Part shown: positions 49,960 through 61,229 of the stretch, piece after piece
Position numbering within the stretch: the first letter of the stretch is position 1
Layout: every line of letters starts with the position of its first letter
DNA from: Comamonas antarctica
GTDB taxonomy: Bacteria > Pseudomonadota > Gammaproteobacteria > Burkholderiales > Burkholderiaceae_C
DNA length: 64,000 nucleotides
Direction: 5' to 3'
Assembly: GCF_013363755.1 (NCBI RefSeq)
Contig: NZ_CP054841.1
Coordinates: forward strand, 186,001-250,000
Notes under the pieces: model-generated
Told to the model about the DNA's origin: nothing
The model's input: only the letters and a program-made list of their open reading frames with translations
Databases searched by the model: none
Made by a program: the position numbers and the translations under genes

Positions 49960-50253
49960 ATGAAAAAGTTTGCGTGGCCCATGTCCTTGGCCCTGCTTGC
50001 GGGCTGCGCCAGCCCCGGCATGCAGCTGCAATCCCAGCGGCCCGCAGCCGCCCCCACCGAAGCCGGCGCCGCGGCCACCGAAGCCTGCAAGAGCGCGCTG
50101 GCCTTGCGCACCGGCACCAATGCCGTGTATGTGCTGCCCCTCTCGCACGCCCCCTATGGCCAAGGCCAGGAAGTCTTCCTGAGCCTGAACCAGGCGCAAT
50201 GGCTGTGCACCACGGACGCGCGCGGCAACGTCAACCGGCTCGAGCGCCGCTGA
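49960..50253 (+). CDS. Small hypothetical lipoprotein
   Basis: This 97-residue protein has a lipoprotein signal (MKKFAWPMSLALLAGC, Cys at about 16) and AGGAG before the ATG. The mature part has an Ala/Pro-rich spacer and a compact domain with two cysteines (EACKSALAL.., QWLCTTDARGNVNRLERR). I recognise no family. The last 23 bases overlap the end of the convergent MFS gene. Confidence 0.7.
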   Translation: MKKFAWPMSLALLAGCASPGMQLQSQRPAAAPTEAGAAATEACKSALALRTGTNAVYVLPLSHAPYGQGQEVFLSLNQAQWLCTTDARGNVNRLERR

Positions 50254-51454
50254 CGCTGCTGCGCGCCGTGGCCCAGGCCAGCAGGCCGGCCAGCACCAGC
50301 AGCGCCGCACTGCTGCCAAACGTCGCGCCATAGCCGCTGGCGTCAAGCAGCCATCCGCCCAGCGTCGAGCCCAGCGCAATGCTCAGCTGGACCACCGCGA
50401 CCATCAGCCCGCCGCCGGCCTCGGCTTCCTGCGGCAGTACCTGGGCCAGCCAGGACCACCAGCCCACGGGCGCGGCCGTGGCCATCAAGCCCCACAGGCC
50501 CAGCAGTGCAAAGGCCAGGGCCAGCGCGCCGCCCCAGGCGTTGAGCGCCAGCGCAATCGCCGCCATGCCCAGCGGGAGCAGCACCAGCGTGCGGTACAGC
50601 CCATGCGCCAGCACGCGGCCGATCAGCGCCGTGCCGACAAACCCGGCCACGCCAATCGCCAGCAGCACCAGAGACAGCGTGCCGACATCGACGCGCGTGA
50701 CCGTCTCCAGGAACGGCCGCACATAGGTGAACAGTGCGAACTGGCCCATGAAGAAGGCGCCGGCCGCAGCCATGCCCCAGGCCACCACGGGCCGCTTGAG
50801 CAGCGCGAGAACCGAGCCGCCGGCCGCAGCCCGCGCAGTGGCGGGCATCGACGGCAGGCTGATCCATTGCCAAGCCAGCGCCAGCAGCGCAATCGGCAAT
50901 AGGCACACAAACGCGCCGCGCCAGCCCAGGATGCCGCCCAGATAGCTGCCCAGTGGCGCCGCCACCACCGTGGCCAGCGCATTGCCGCCATTGAAGATCG
51001 CCAGCGCCCGGGGCACGCGCGCGGCGGGCACCAGCCGCATGGCCACCGCCACCGACATCGACCAGAACCCGCCGATGACCACGCCAATCAGCGCGCGGCC
51101 CAGCATGTAGACGCCGTAGTTGGGCGCCAGCGCCACGATCAGCCCGGACACGCCCATCAGTCCAGTCAGCAGCAGCAGCAAGGTCTTGCGGTCCATGGCA
51201 CCCGCCAGCCGCGCAATGCCCAGGCTGGTCAGCACCGCAAAAGCACCCGAGATCGCAATGCCATAGCCAACCCAGCCCTCGCTCACGCGCAGCGCGGCGG
51301 CCATGGGCGTGAGCAGGCTCACGGGCATGAACTCGGAGGCAATCAGCACGAAGACGCACAGCGTCATAGCCAGCACGCCGCTCCAGTGCGCGCGCGGTTC
51401 GGCCGTGTCGGCAGACCCCTGGCCTGCAGGATTCAAGGAAACCATTGTCGACAT
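50231..51454 (-). CDS. NepI-like MFS exporter
   Basis: This 407-residue, twelve-helix MFS protein has FVLIASEFMPVSLLTPMAAAL in helix 1, a GRALIGVVIGGFWSMSVAVAMRLVP segment near residue 120 and PVGWWSWL near 340. It closely parallels E. coli NepI, a purine ribonucleoside exporter; the substrate here may differ. It lies 8 bp downstream of the hydrolase gene on the same strand, so both form an operon facing a divergent LysR gene. Confidence 0.87.
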   Translation of the reverse strand: MSTMVSLNPAGQGSADTAEPRAHWSGVLAMTLCVFVLIASEFMPVSLLTPMAAALRVSEGWVGYGIAISGAFAVLTSLGIARLAGAMDRKTLLLLLTGLMGVSGLIVALAPNYGVYMLGRALIGVVIGGFWSMSVAVAMRLVPAARVPRALAIFNGGNALATVVAAPLGSYLGGILGWRGAFVCLLPIALLALAWQWISLPSMPATARAAAGGSVLALLKRPVVAWGMAAAGAFFMGQFALFTYVRPFLETVTRVDVGTLSLVLLAIGVAGFVGTALIGRVLAHGLYRTLVLLPLGMAAIALALNAWGGALALAFALLGLWGLMATAAPVGWWSWLAQVLPQEAEAGGGLMVAVVQLSIALGSTLGGWLLDASGYGATFGSSAALLVLAGLLAWATARSSVSGARAG

Positions 51455-51462
51455 GGAACCCC

Positions 51463-52551
51463 TTACGCCAGGTGCTGCGTGAAGAACGCCGCCAGCCGGT
51501 CCCAGGGAATCAGCGTCACGCGGTCATAGAGATCGACATGGCCGGCGCCCGGCACCCACAGCAGTTCCTTGGGGCCAGCGGCGCGCCGGTAGGCGTCCTC
51601 GCTGAATTCGCGCGAATGCGCCTGGTCGCCGCTGATGAACAGCAGCGGCCGCGGCGCGATGCTCTCGATGTCGTTGAACGGATAGAAGTTCATGAAGCGC
51701 ACTTCGCTCGACAAGCGGCGGTTTTGCGTGCGCTCCAGCGGCACGCCCGCCGGCAGGTGCATGCCGCGCGGCGTGCGGTAAAAGTCGTGGAACTCGCGCG
51801 TCACCGCATCGGCATCGGGCGGCAGTTGCAGCGGCAGGTAGTCCAGCCACTGCGGCGTGCCGCTGGCAAGTTCCTGCGCGCGCTGCTGCTGCGCCTTGGC
51901 CAGCAGCGCCTGGCGCTGGGCCGGTGTCTGCGCCCGGTTCAGGCCATTGCGCGTGACCGCGCCCATGTCGTACATGCTCACAGTGGCTATTGCCTTGAGG
52001 CGCGGATCGAGCTTCGCCGCGCTGATGGCAAAGCCGCCGCTGCCGCAGATGCCCAGCACGCCAATGCGCTCGGGCGCGATGAAATCCTGCGCGGCCAGGT
52101 AGTCGGCGGCGGCGCTGAAGGCATCGGCATAGGTGTCGGGCGCCACCAGGCTGCGTGGCAGGCCTTCGCTTTCGCCCCAGTAGGGCAGGTCGATGGCCAG
52201 CGTCACGAAGCCCTGTTCGGCGAGCTTTTGGGCATAGAGCATGGCGCTTTGCTCCTTGGTCGCGCCCATCGGATGGCCGACGATGATCGCTGGCGCGCGG
52301 CGGTCCCGGGCCAGGTTTTTGGGCAGCACCAGATTGCCCGCGATCTGCAGCTGGTACTGGCTCGGGAAGCGCACTTTCTGTACCGTCACACGGCGGCTGC
52401 GGTAGAAGTTGTCCGCGCCTTCGGGAATGGATTGCGGCGCATCGGCGGCCATGGTCTGGCGCAGTGCGCCCAGCGCCGCGAGGCCCAGGCCGGCGGTCTT
52501 GACGAAATCGCGGCGCGTAGGCGCGGCGCTGGTGTTGGCGGGAAAAGTCAT
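51463..52551 (-). CDS. Tat-exported alpha/beta hydrolase with GxCxG nucleophile
   Basis: This is a 362-residue alpha/beta hydrolase with a twin-arginine leader (TRRDFVKTAGLGLAALG). The nucleophile elbow reads GICGSGG near residue 165, so the catalytic residue is Cys rather than Ser, as in dienelactone hydrolases. Other landmarks are the oxyanion region VGHPMGATKEQ near 92 and the C-terminal His in PGAGHVDLYD near 335. The substrate is unknown. It is first in an operon with the NepI-like exporter and divergent from LysR at 52654. The ATG at 52551 starts the Tat signal. Confidence 0.86.
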   Translation of the reverse strand: MTFPANTSAAPTRRDFVKTAGLGLAALGALRQTMAADAPQSIPEGADNFYRSRRVTVQKVRFPSQYQLQIAGNLVLPKNLARDRRAPAIIVGHPMGATKEQSAMLYAQKLAEQGFVTLAIDLPYWGESEGLPRSLVAPDTYADAFSAAADYLAAQDFIAPERIGVLGICGSGGFAISAAKLDPRLKAIATVSMYDMGAVTRNGLNRAQTPAQRQALLAKAQQQRAQELASGTPQWLDYLPLQLPPDADAVTREFHDFYRTPRGMHLPAGVPLERTQNRRLSSEVRFMNFYPFNDIESIAPRPLLFISGDQAHSREFSEDAYRRAAGPKELLWVPGAGHVDLYDRVTLIPWDRLAAFFTQHLA

Positions 52552-52637
52552 GCGTGTGCCCCGTGGGGAAAATCGGAAAGCCCGATGGTGCAGGAGCCAT
52601 GCGGATTTGATTAGCCACCGCAATCTTGATGCGCCTG

Positions 52638-52650
52638 TGAGAAAATCTCA
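52638..52650. promoter_or_regulatory. T-N11-A dyad, probable LysR operator
   Basis: TGAGA-aaa-TCTCA is a perfect dyad with T-N11-A geometry ending 3 bp before the start of the LysR gene. It is in the divergent promoter shared with the hydrolase/exporter operon, a position suited to autorepression. Confidence 0.5.
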
Positions 52651-52653
52651 GCA

Positions 52654-53553
52654 ATGGCCACCCCCAAAGTCAATGACCTCCAGGCCTTCCTGGCCGTCGC
52701 GCGCAAGCAGAGCTTCACCAAGGCCGCGGCACGGCTGGGCGTCACGCCCTCGGCGCTGAGCCATACGCTGCGCGCGCTCGAGGAGCGCCTGGGCCTGCGC
52801 CTGCTGGCGCGCACCACGCGCAATGTCGCGCCCACCGCGGCCGGCGAACGGCTGATGCAGGCCATCGCGCCCTTGTTCGAGCAGATTGCCGCCGAAGTCG
52901 AGGCGCTGGGGGCGCTGCGCGACAAGCCCAGCGGCAGCCTGCGCATCACCTGCACCGACGACCAGATCGAGCTGTGCCTGCGGCCGCTACTGGCGCAATT
53001 CCTCGAGGACTATCCCGATATCCGGCTGGAGCTGTATGTCGACTACGGCTTCACCAATGTGGTCGAGGAGCGCTTCGACGCCGGCATCCGCCTGGGCGAG
53101 GCCATCAGCAAGGACATGATCGCGGTGCGCATCGGCCCCGACTGGCGCCTGGTCGTGGTCGCCTCGCCCGGCTACTTCGCGCGCCACGCGCCGCCGCAGA
53201 CCCCGCATGGCCTGACCCAGCACCGCTGCATCAATATCCGCCACCGCCCTTCGGGCGCGATCTATGCCTGGGAATTTGAAAACGCGGGCCAGGCCTTTAC
53301 CGTCAAGGGCGAAGGCCCGCTGGTCTTCAACAGCATCATGCATGTGCTCAACGCCGCGCTCGACGGCCTGGGCGTGGGCTATGTGCCCGAGCAGCTCGCG
53401 GCGCCGCATATCGCCGCCGGCCGGCTGCAATGCGTGCTGCAGGAGTGGAGCCCGCGCTTCCAGGGCTACCACCTCTACTACCCCAACCGGCGCCAGGCCT
53501 CGCCGGCCTTCCAGGCGTTTGTCGAGGCGGTCAGGTACCGCGGGGAGCAATAG
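52654..53553 (+). CDS. LysR-family transcriptional regulator
   Basis: This 299-residue LysR protein has the helix-turn-helix SFTKAAARLGVTPSALSHTL (about residues 19-38) and a C-terminal effector domain of the CrgA/DsdC-like group (GVGYVPEQLAAPHIAAGRL near 245). It is divergent from the hydrolase/NepI-like operon and is its probable regulator. Confidence 0.93.
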   Translation: MATPKVNDLQAFLAVARKQSFTKAAARLGVTPSALSHTLRALEERLGLRLLARTTRNVAPTAAGERLMQAIAPLFEQIAAEVEALGALRDKPSGSLRITCTDDQIELCLRPLLAQFLEDYPDIRLELYVDYGFTNVVEERFDAGIRLGEAISKDMIAVRIGPDWRLVVVASPGYFARHAPPQTPHGLTQHRCINIRHRPSGAIYAWEFENAGQAFTVKGEGPLVFNSIMHVLNAALDGLGVGYVPEQLAAPHIAAGRLQCVLQEWSPRFQGYHLYYPNRRQASPAFQAFVEAVRYRGEQ

Positions 53554-53556
53554 CCG

Positions 53557-53916
53557 TCATCGCCGCCGCGTGCAAATCCGGTAGAGCCAATACACACAGG
53601 CCAAGCCGATGACGGCCCAGGGAAGATACCGGGACAGCGAGACAAAGCGCCAGAGCGCGCCTTCCCCCACGTAGGCCGGCGAGTGAAGAAGGGACAGGTG
53701 CAGCCACAGCGAGGCCGCGGTCGCGGCCGCCATGCTGGCAAACAGCGCTTTTTCCGCCCAGGGCTTGAGCGCGTAGTGCAGGGCAATCACGGCAAAGGCC
53801 AGGTAGCAGGCCAGGGAGAACCATGCCACCGCATCGAATGGCGCACTCCCTGCGGGAGTGAGCGCATGGGCCCAGGACTTGAGGGCTGTAATCATTTCGC
53901 TGAAGCTCGAGACCAT
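53557..53916 (-). CDS. Hypothetical three-helix membrane protein
   Basis: This 119-residue protein has three transmembrane segments (VAWFSLACYLAFAVIALHYA, LFASMAAATAASLWLHLSLL and LPWAVIGLACVYWLYRIC) and a basic C-terminus. No family recognised. The ATG at 53916 is used, but no good ribosome site precedes it. An in-frame TTG at 53988 overlaps the upstream PLD gene's stop as TTGA and would add 24 polar residues by coupled translation. Confidence 0.65.
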   Translation of the reverse strand: MVSSFSEMITALKSWAHALTPAGSAPFDAVAWFSLACYLAFAVIALHYALKPWAEKALFASMAAATAASLWLHLSLLHSPAYVGEGALWRFVSLSRYLPWAVIGLACVYWLYRICTRRR

Positions 53917-53984
53917 GTGGGGGTTTTCATTGAAGCGGAATCCGTCATTGTCCTGATGCAGTGGCGGCGAAGCTGCCGCCAGGC

Positions 53985-54509
53985 TCAAGGCGCTGCGCCA
54001 TAGGGCTGCCCCAACTCCCAGCGCGACTGCCAGTGCGCCGCATATTGCGCCGTGACCGCGGGCATGTCGTGCATGACCACCACGTTCTCCGAGTTCAGCG
54101 TCTCGGCCGAGGCGGCGTAGTTGAACGAGCCGGTCTGGACCGCATTGCCGTCGACGATCATGGCCTTGTCGTGGTGGATATGGAAATGCGCGTTGATGCG
54201 CAGTTCCACGCCCTGGCGCACCACAAAGTCCATGGCCTGGCGGCTGGCCCGGCCCAGATTGCGCTGCTTGTCGACCACGACACGCACCTCGACACCGCGC
54301 TGCTTCGCCGCGACCAGCGCCTGCATGATGTCCGGCGCCTGGAACGCGTAAGCCAGCATCTGGATGCTGTGGCGCGCGCTGCCAATGGTCTCGAGCACCA
54401 GCGCGCGCGCCGAGCCCTCGGGAGAGAAGCCGACTTGGACGCGCGGCTCGGCATGGCTGAGGCTGGCCAGGGCCAGCAGCAGCGCGGCGGTGATGCGGGG
54501 GAATGTCAT
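53985..54509 (-). CDS. Phospholipase D-family nuclease
   Basis: This 174-residue single-domain PLD protein has a signal peptide (MTFPRITAALLLALASLSHA) and one HKD motif, HHDKAMIVDG near residue 120, followed by GSFNYAASAE. It matches the small Nuc/EndA-type periplasmic endonucleases, which act as dimers with one motif per subunit. AGAGGA precedes the ATG at 54509. The substrate is probably non-specific DNA or RNA. Confidence 0.9.
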   Translation of the reverse strand: MTFPRITAALLLALASLSHAEPRVQVGFSPEGSARALVLETIGSARHSIQMLAYAFQAPDIMQALVAAKQRGVEVRVVVDKQRNLGRASRQAMDFVVRQGVELRINAHFHIHHDKAMIVDGNAVQTGSFNYAASAETLNSENVVVMHDMPAVTAQYAAHWQSRWELGQPYGAAP

Positions 54510-54745
54510 ATCGGTCCTCTGCTGCTGATTCTGGCGTTTGAAAAATTCCACTTTTCGGTTTTTGGGCGGAATTTTCATTACTTTTGCCAGGAAAAAATAC
54601 TTTGCGCTGTTTTCACGGGATTTTTTCCACTTTAGCCGCGCGCAAAAAGCGTTTTCCGGCGCTGCCCGGCTTGCCCCATCCAGCGCAGCACTGGATACAA
54701 ACCCGAAACTGGTCGATATACTGTGGTTAAATACAGTATCCGACC
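54510..54745. promoter_or_regulatory. Divergent AT-rich promoter region upstream of imuA
   Basis: This 236-bp gap is markedly AT-rich from about 54535 to 54645, with several T5-T6 tracts and a repeated TTCCACTTT. It separates the PLD nuclease gene (left) from the SOS mutasome operon (right), and the right end holds the LexA box. A -10-like TATACT (54717-54722) overlaps the LexA box. No gene seen. Confidence 0.55.
54719..54738 (+). promoter_or_regulatory. LexA (SOS) box
   Basis: TACTGT-N8-ACAGTA (N8 = GGTTAAAT) matches the consensus LexA operator in all twelve outer positions. It lies 7 bp before the imuA start and overlaps a TATACT -10, so bound LexA would block transcription of the imuA-imuB-dnaE2 operon until DNA damage. 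Confidence 0.92.
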
Positions 54746-55543
54746 ATGAACGCTACTGCCCACACCCTGCCCCCCTCCTCCAGCGGCTTTGACCGCTGGC
54801 AGTTGCCTGCGCATGTGGCGCAGGCCGTCTGGCGCGGCACGGAGGTCGGCGGGCCGGCCGGGCGCGCGTTGTCCACGGGTTTCGCGGCGCTGGACGCGGC
54901 GCTGCCCGGAGGCGGCTGGCCCACGCAGGGCCTGAGCGAAGTGCTGCTGGCGCAGGCCGCGCTGTGCGAATGGCGGCTGCTCGCGCCCGCGCTGCCGGCG
55001 CTGCTGGCCGACCGCCACAGCCGCATCTACCTGGTGGCGCCGCCCAAGGCCCCGCATGCGATGGGCCTGGCGCAGCTGGGCGTGGCGCCGGAACAGCTCA
55101 CCTGGATAGATGCACAGGGTCCGGCCGACAGCCTCTGGGCCACCGAGCAATTGATCAAGTCCGAAGCTTCGGGCGCGGTGCTGGCCTGGCTGCCGCAGGC
55201 GCGGCCCGAGCAGTTGCGGCGGCTGCAGGTGCAGGCGCTGCATTGCGATGCGCCGGTGTTCCTGTTTCGCCCCGAGTCGGCCCTGCGCGATGCCTCGCCC
55301 GCGCCGCTGCGGCTGTCGGTGGGCCTGGGCGAAAGCTGGGGCCTCGAGGTGCGCATCCGCAAGCGCCGCGGCGCCAGCATCGACGCCGTGCTGCAGCTCG
55401 ACGCCATGCCTGGCAACCTGCATTCCATCATTCCCCCGCGGCTGCACGCGTTGCCGGCATTCGGGGTGCAGCCACAGGAGGTGTTCCATGCATTGGGCCG
55501 CCCTGCTACCCCTGCCCTGCCCCGACAGCGCATCACCCATTGA
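54746..55543 (+). CDS. imuA: Translesion synthesis-associated protein ImuA
   Basis: This is a 265-residue RecA-like protein with the ImuA landmark LSTGFAALDAALPGGGWPTQGL near residue 32, where the Walker A lysine of RecA is replaced. RIYLVAPPKAPHAMGLAQLG lies near 92. ImuA bridges ImuB and the RecA filament in the SOS mutasome. It is the first gene after the LexA box, and its 3' end overlaps imuB by 56 bases. There is no clear Shine-Dalgarno because the operator occupies the leader. Confidence 0.93.
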   Translation: MNATAHTLPPSSSGFDRWQLPAHVAQAVWRGTEVGGPAGRALSTGFAALDAALPGGGWPTQGLSEVLLAQAALCEWRLLAPALPALLADRHSRIYLVAPPKAPHAMGLAQLGVAPEQLTWIDAQGPADSLWATEQLIKSEASGAVLAWLPQARPEQLRRLQVQALHCDAPVFLFRPESALRDASPAPLRLSVGLGESWGLEVRIRKRRGASIDAVLQLDAMPGNLHSIIPPRLHALPAFGVQPQEVFHALGRPATPALPRQRITH

Positions 55544-56792
55544 GCCGCCCGCGCTCGCGCTCTGGGCACTGCAGTTCACGCCGCGCGTGGCCGCGGTCGA
55601 AGAAGCGGTGCTGCTGGAAGTCGAAGCCAGCCTGCGCCTGTTTGGCGGCGCCGAGCAGCTGCAGGCACGGGTCGGCGCGGGCGCACGCGAACTCGGCGCG
55701 CTCGTGGCCTGGGCGCCCACCGGCCTGGCGGCGCTGGCGCTGGCGCGCCAGCGCGTCGAGAACGGCTTTGCCGGCCCGCTGCAGCAGATGCTCGACGGCC
55801 TGCCGCTCGAACACCTGAGCGCCGTCGCGCGCCACCAGGCGACGCTGGCGCGCGTCGGCTGCCGCACGCTGGGCCAGGTGCGCGCGCTGCCGCGCGGCGG
55901 CATGGCGCGGCGCTTCGATGCCGCGCTGCTCACGGCGCTGGACCAGGCCTATGGCCTGCGCCCCGAAACCTATGACTGGATCCGCCTGCCCGAAACTTTT
56001 CAGGCGCGGCTGGAGCTGATGGCGCGCGTCGAGAATGCGCCCGAACTGCTGTTCGGCGCGCGCCGCCTGCTGCTGCTGATGTCGGGCTGGCTGGCCGCGC
56101 GCCAGCTCGGCGCCACGGCCTTCACGCTGCGCTGGTGCCACGATTCCATGCGCTCGCGCGCCGCGGGCACGGGCGGCGAGCTGACCATACGCACCGCCGA
56201 GCCGACGCAGAACGCCGAGCATTTCTCGCGCCTGCTGGGCGAGCATCTGGACCAGCTTGAGCTGCTTGCGCCCGCGGGCGAGCTGGAGCTGCTGGCCAGC
56301 GCCGTCGAGCCGATCGCGCAGCAGAACCGGTCGCTGATTCCCGATGCCGCGCACCAGGGCGCGTCGACGCGGCTCGCGCTCGAGCGCATCCAGGCGCGGC
56401 TGGGCGAGGACTGCATCCGCCGGCCGCAGCTCACCGCCGACCACCGCCTCGAATGGATGCAGCAGTGGACGGCCGCCGAGCCGCGCCGCGGCGCCAGGCC
56501 GCCGCCGCAGCATGGGCTGCCGCTGCCGACCTGGGTGCTGGACGAACCGCTGCGCCTGATCGAGCGCGACCACCGCCCGATCTACCAGGGCAAGCTGCAA
56601 CTGCTGCTGGGCCCCGACCGCGTCGAAGGCGGCTGGTGGCACCGCGGCGAGCAAGATGGCCGTGAAGTCACGCGCAATGTGCAGCGCGACTACTGGCTCG
56701 CGCGCAGCGAGCATGCGGGGCTGTTGTGGGTCTTCCAGGCGCGGCTCGCGGGCGACGAGACCGCGTGGTTCCTGCACGGTCATTACGCTTGA
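55488..56792 (+). CDS. imuB: Inactive Y-family polymerase ImuB
   Basis: This 434-residue protein has the Y-polymerase fold but lacks the catalytic carboxylates: the N-terminus reads MHWAALLPLP, where true enzymes have the DVDxF motif. ImuB is the hub that links the beta clamp, ImuA and DnaE2. A possible clamp-binding peptide, QLELLAP, lies near residue 255. The start follows AGGAGG at 55477-55482 inside imuA. Confidence 0.93.
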   Translation: MHWAALLPLPCPDSASPIEPPALALWALQFTPRVAAVEEAVLLEVEASLRLFGGAEQLQARVGAGARELGALVAWAPTGLAALALARQRVENGFAGPLQQMLDGLPLEHLSAVARHQATLARVGCRTLGQVRALPRGGMARRFDAALLTALDQAYGLRPETYDWIRLPETFQARLELMARVENAPELLFGARRLLLLMSGWLAARQLGATAFTLRWCHDSMRSRAAGTGGELTIRTAEPTQNAEHFSRLLGEHLDQLELLAPAGELELLASAVEPIAQQNRSLIPDAAHQGASTRLALERIQARLGEDCIRRPQLTADHRLEWMQQWTAAEPRRGARPPPQHGLPLPTWVLDEPLRLIERDHRPIYQGKLQLLLGPDRVEGGWWHRGEQDGREVTRNVQRDYWLARSEHAGLLWVFQARLAGDETAWFLHGHYA

Positions 56793-56801
56793 AAGCGCGC
56801 C

Positions 56802-59915
<3,114 letters not shown>

Positions 59916-59925
59916 GACCGCGCCC

Positions 59926-60513
59926 ATGAACCAATCGAGCCTGTTTGGCGACGAAGAAGTCCGCGCCTCGATTCCCGGCCTGGTCTACCAGCCCGAATTC
60001 CTGAGCCAGACTGAAGAGCAGGAGCTGATCGCCATCATTCGCAGCCTGCCCCTGCATGCCGCCAAATACAAGCAATACCTCGCGCGCCGGCGCGTGGCGA
60101 GTTTTGGCGGGTCTTATGACTTCGACACCAACCAGCTGCTGCCCGCGCGTGCGCTTGACGAGCGGCTCTTGCCACTGCGTGATCGTGTCGCTGCCTGGCA
60201 AAGGGTGCCGGCCGATTCGCTGGTGCATGCCCTGGTCGCCGAATACGCGCCCGGCACGCCCCTGGGCTGGCACCGCGATGTGCCGAATTTCGAGCGGATC
60301 ATCGGCATTTCACTGGGCAGCGAGGCCACGCTGCGGTTTCGGCCTTATCCCTACGAGCCCGGGTTGCTGCGGCAGGTGGTGGAGCTTGCGGTACAGCCGC
60401 GCTCCATCTATGTGATGCAGGGCGAGGCACGCTGGGGGTGGCAGCATTGCGTGGAGGAGACGCCGGGCTTGCGGTGGTCGGTGACTTTCCGGGATGGGCG
60501 TGTCGGCGGATAG
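59926..60513 (+). CDS. alkB: AlkB-like Fe(II)/2-oxoglutarate DNA dealkylase
   Basis: This 195-residue AlkB-family dioxygenase has the iron ligands in GWHRDVPNFE (H-x-D near residue 109) and QHCVEETPGLRW (His near 169). The 2-oxoglutarate-binding Arg is in RWSVTFR. The substrate-lid segment SFGGSYDFDTNQL is recognisable. It reverses methyl lesions in DNA or RNA by oxidative demethylation. It lies 10 bp after dnaE2 and so is most likely part of the LexA-controlled operon. Confidence 0.93.
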   Translation: MNQSSLFGDEEVRASIPGLVYQPEFLSQTEEQELIAIIRSLPLHAAKYKQYLARRRVASFGGSYDFDTNQLLPARALDERLLPLRDRVAAWQRVPADSLVHALVAEYAPGTPLGWHRDVPNFERIIGISLGSEATLRFRPYPYEPGLLRQVVELAVQPRSIYVMQGEARWGWQHCVEETPGLRWSVTFRDGRVGG

Positions 60514-60608
60514 CGCCCGCCATGGAGCTCACTTTCACAGGCCAGAGGCACCGAAGCCTTTATGCACGAGAATGCGCAGCCCAAAAACACGAATACGAAA
60601 GCCTTGCC

Positions 60609-61067
60609 ATGACCCCCTGGAGACCCCCGCAGCACGTCAAAGTCAAAGCCATCGGCCTGCACTGGCGCGACGGCAAGCTGCTCGCGGCAGAAGTCTATGA
60701 CGACCACGGCCAACTCAAAGGCGTGCGCCCGCTGGGCGGCGGCGTCGAGTTTGGTGAACCCTGGCAAGCGGCCTTGCAGCGCGAGTTCAAGGAAGAGCTG
60801 GGTGTGGAGATTGAAGTGCTGGGTCCGCCCCATGTGATGGAGAACATCTACACCCACCATGGCGCCCTGGGCCATGAGGTGCTGTTCATTGGCGAGGTGC
60901 GGTTCAGCAGCGGGGCCTTTGCGGGGCAGGACCTTATTGAATTCCTTGAAGACAGCGGGGTGCCGTGTACGGCGCGGTGGTTTGACTTGTCGGAGCTCGA
61001 TCTACTGCAAGGTCCTGCGCTTTTCCCCAATGGATTGAAGCAACTGCTAGCGGACACAGTGAAGTAG
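60609..61067 (+). CDS. Nudix hydrolase
   Basis: This 152-residue protein has a perfect Nudix box, Gx5Ex7REFKEELGV, at residues about 40-62. The strand KVKAIGLHWRDGKLLAAEV precedes it. Nudix enzymes cleave nucleoside diphosphate derivatives; the substrate is unknown. The ATG at 60609 (MTPWRPPQHVKVK) is preferred over an in-frame ATG at 60522, whose extra 29 residues look non-conserved. It is 95 bp after alkB on the same strand, so operon membership is possible but uncertain. Confidence 0.9.
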   Translation: MTPWRPPQHVKVKAIGLHWRDGKLLAAEVYDDHGQLKGVRPLGGGVEFGEPWQAALQREFKEELGVEIEVLGPPHVMENIYTHHGALGHEVLFIGEVRFSSGAFAGQDLIEFLEDSGVPCTARWFDLSELDLLQGPALFPNGLKQLLADTVK

Positions 61068-61104
61068 CAGAAAACCACCTCAGCCATCACTATCCAGGAT
61101 TTTT

Positions 61105-61126
61105 AATCTATACAAATGCATAGATT
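61105..61126. promoter_or_regulatory. HipB operator 1 (AATCTAT-N8-ATAGATT)
   Basis: This is a perfect 7-bp dyad with an 8-base spacer, centred at 61115.5. It is the most distal of three equally spaced copies upstream of hipB. The N8 spacing is the same as in the E. coli HipB operator (TATCC-N8-GGATA), although the half-site differs. Confidence 0.75.
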
Positions 61127-61154
61127 TTCTGCAGTTTCGTGCAAAGCCGGACGA

Positions 61155-61176
61155 AATCCATGCGCTCGCATAGAAA
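61155..61176. promoter_or_regulatory. HipB operator 2 (degenerate: AATCCAT-N8-ATAGAAA)
   Basis: This is the middle copy, centred at 61165.5. Each half-site differs by one or two bases from the other two operators, but the 8-base spacer and exact 50-bp phasing are kept. Its weaker match suggests cooperative filling. Confidence 0.65.
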
Positions 61177-61202
61177 ACTTGCCTGCATTTCAATTTTGAT
61201 CA

Positions 61203-61228
61203 AAAATCTATTCAATCAAATAGATTTT
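61203..61228. promoter_or_regulatory. HipB operator 3 (AAAATCTAT-N8-ATAGATTTT)
   Basis: This is a perfect 9-bp dyad with an 8-base spacer, centred at 61215.5. Its right arm ends one base before the hipB start codon, so it takes the place of a Shine-Dalgarno sequence, and bound HipB would cover the translation start and probably the promoter. Confidence 0.78.
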
Positions 61229-61229
61229 C

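Noticed and set aside
54538..54792. Small plus-strand frame in the imuA promoter
   Set aside because: It covers the AT-rich promoter and LexA box, lacks a ribosome site, and looks like chance translation of T-rich DNA.
61127..61154. Fourth hip operator between dyads 1 and 2
   Set aside because: No ATAGATT or AATCTAT half-site with the N8 geometry is present in this interval.
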